Assembly: GCA_003520365.1 (NCBI GenBank)
Contig: DOUW01000266.1
Coordinates: 671 to 6,916 of the forward strand
Length of the DNA stretch: 6,246 nt
DNA from: Massilia sp.
Lineage (GTDB): Bacteria; Pseudomonadota; Gammaproteobacteria; Burkholderiales; Burkholderiaceae_D
Direction of reading: 5' to 3'
The position numbers were made by a program, and so were the translations under genes. Positions 5,794 to 6,246 of the stretch are shown here, piece after piece (within the stretch, counting starts at the first letter, position 1; each line of letters begins with the position of its first letter). Below the pieces are notes generated by a model, which did no database searches, was not told where the DNA came from, and saw only the letters and a program-made list of their open reading frames with translations.

Positions 5794-6246
5794 AGTTTCA
5801 TGTCGCGCACGTAGCCGGTCATCTCGAGGTAGCCGCGGCCGGCCGGCACGCCGTCGCGCGCGACGCTGACCGCGCCCTCCCAGTAGACGGCCCCGGTCGA
5901 ACGGCGCGAATCGAGTTCCTGGTCCTGCTGCAGGGGATCGAGCTGCCAGCGCGTGGCCCCGGTCGTGATGCTGGTCGCGACCGGATATTCGGCATGCGTG
6001 CGCGGCGACTTCCAGCGCGCCGTCGGGGAAAAATTCACCTGCTCCGGCGCATAGCGGGTAACGCGGCCCTGGGGGTCGCGCACCGTCGCGTGCGCCCATA
6101 GTTTACCACCTCCCTTGGCTCTTATCTGGAAAGCCATCAGCGCCGAGCCGTCGTCCAGGTTGGCGCCGACCCAGTCCCAGCCGCTGGCGTCGGGCTGCAG
6201 CGCCTCGCTCGACCATTCGTGGTCGAGCCAGGCGCTGCCCGTGACG
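5790..6246 (-). CDS. CrtC/AttH-family lipocalin-like protein, C-terminal part
   Basis: The last 151 residues are present; the start lies beyond the window edge. The stretch beginning VTGSAWLDHEWSSEAL, then GWDWVGANLDDGSALMAFQIR, is the conserved signature of the CrtC/AttH family (hydroxyneurosporene synthase-like, also called predicted secreted hydrolases). It has the characteristic Asp-His-Glu-Trp cluster (residues 8-11 of the visible part). The later WKSPRTHAEYP and YWEGAVSV segments fit beta strands of the second lipocalin-like domain, and the chain ends RGYLEMTGYVRDMKL, as is usual for the family. Members act in carotenoid hydration in phototrophs, but most non-phototroph copies are exported proteins of unknown role, often beside ABC transporter genes. 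No carotenoid genes are visible here, so the name carotenoid hydratase should not be used. Its stop overlaps the next mini-ORF, placing it in the same unit as the exporter. Confidence 0.88.
   Translation of the reverse strand, partial: VTGSAWLDHEWSSEALQPDASGWDWVGANLDDGSALMAFQIRAKGGGKLWAHATVRDPQGRVTRYAPEQVNFSPTARWKSPRTHAEYPVATSITTGATRWQLDPLQQDQELDSRRSTGAVYWEGAVSVARDGVPAGRGYLEMTGYVRDMKL

Noticed and set aside
3926..5869. 647-codon open frame on the plus strand opposite the ABC exporter
   Set aside because: It is a low-complexity translation of the exporter's complement, with no motifs. The minus strand encodes all ABC catalytic motifs in order.
5755..6099. 114-codon minus-strand frame overlapping the lipocalin-like gene
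   Set aside because: Only its last 12 codons lie outside the lipocalin-like gene. The rest is an out-of-frame shadow of a conserved protein. The short tail is treated separately as a possible mini-ORF.

Overview
The window looks like high-GC betaproteobacterial chromosome, most likely Burkholderiales and plausibly an Oxalobacteraceae genus such as Massilia or a relative. This rests on three things: strong G/C preference at third codon positions, protein styles typical of that group, and a pair of GTGGGYAC / GTRCCCAC palindromic elements of a kind I associate from memory with that family. The genus is an inference. All five real genes lie on the minus strand, so transcription runs from the right end of the window to the left.

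Right to left, 6246-5790 is the 3' part of a secreted lipocalin-like protein of the CrtC/AttH family (start outside the window). It is joined, through a 12-codon mini-ORF with an ATGA overlap at each end, to a complete 611-residue MsbA-type ABC exporter half-transporter (5758-3923). These two are probably one transcription unit for an envelope or export function.

A 129-bp gap (3794-3922) follows. It holds a short ATGTTCAAT-type direct repeat, a sigma70-like promoter and a small palindrome over that promoter. It leads into a methyl-accepting chemotaxis protein (3793-1769) with a Cache-type periplasmic sensor, HAMP and signalling domain.

The 183-bp gap 1586-1768 carries two oppositely oriented palindromic elements (a REP/BIME-like pair). 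Next to them is a leader in which two different upstream segments can each pair with the ribosome-binding site of the next gene. That gene (1585-494, TTG start) is a fold-type-I PLP enzyme of the threonine aldolase/beta-eliminating lyase family, with changes in motifs usually conserved in LtaE. Thirty-four bases further on is the 5' part of thymidylate synthase thyA (459-1), cut by the window edge seven residues after its catalytic cysteine. The aldolase-like gene and thyA may be co-transcribed, which would link glycine/one-carbon supply to dTMP synthesis.

No tRNA, rRNA, CRISPR array, insertion sequence or prophage is visible. The window is mostly ordinary core genome. The points deserving a second look are the leader structure of the aldolase-like gene, the REP pair with its compensatory base change, the double ATGA junction, the palindromic MCP promoter, and the unusual active-site motifs of the aldolase-like enzyme.
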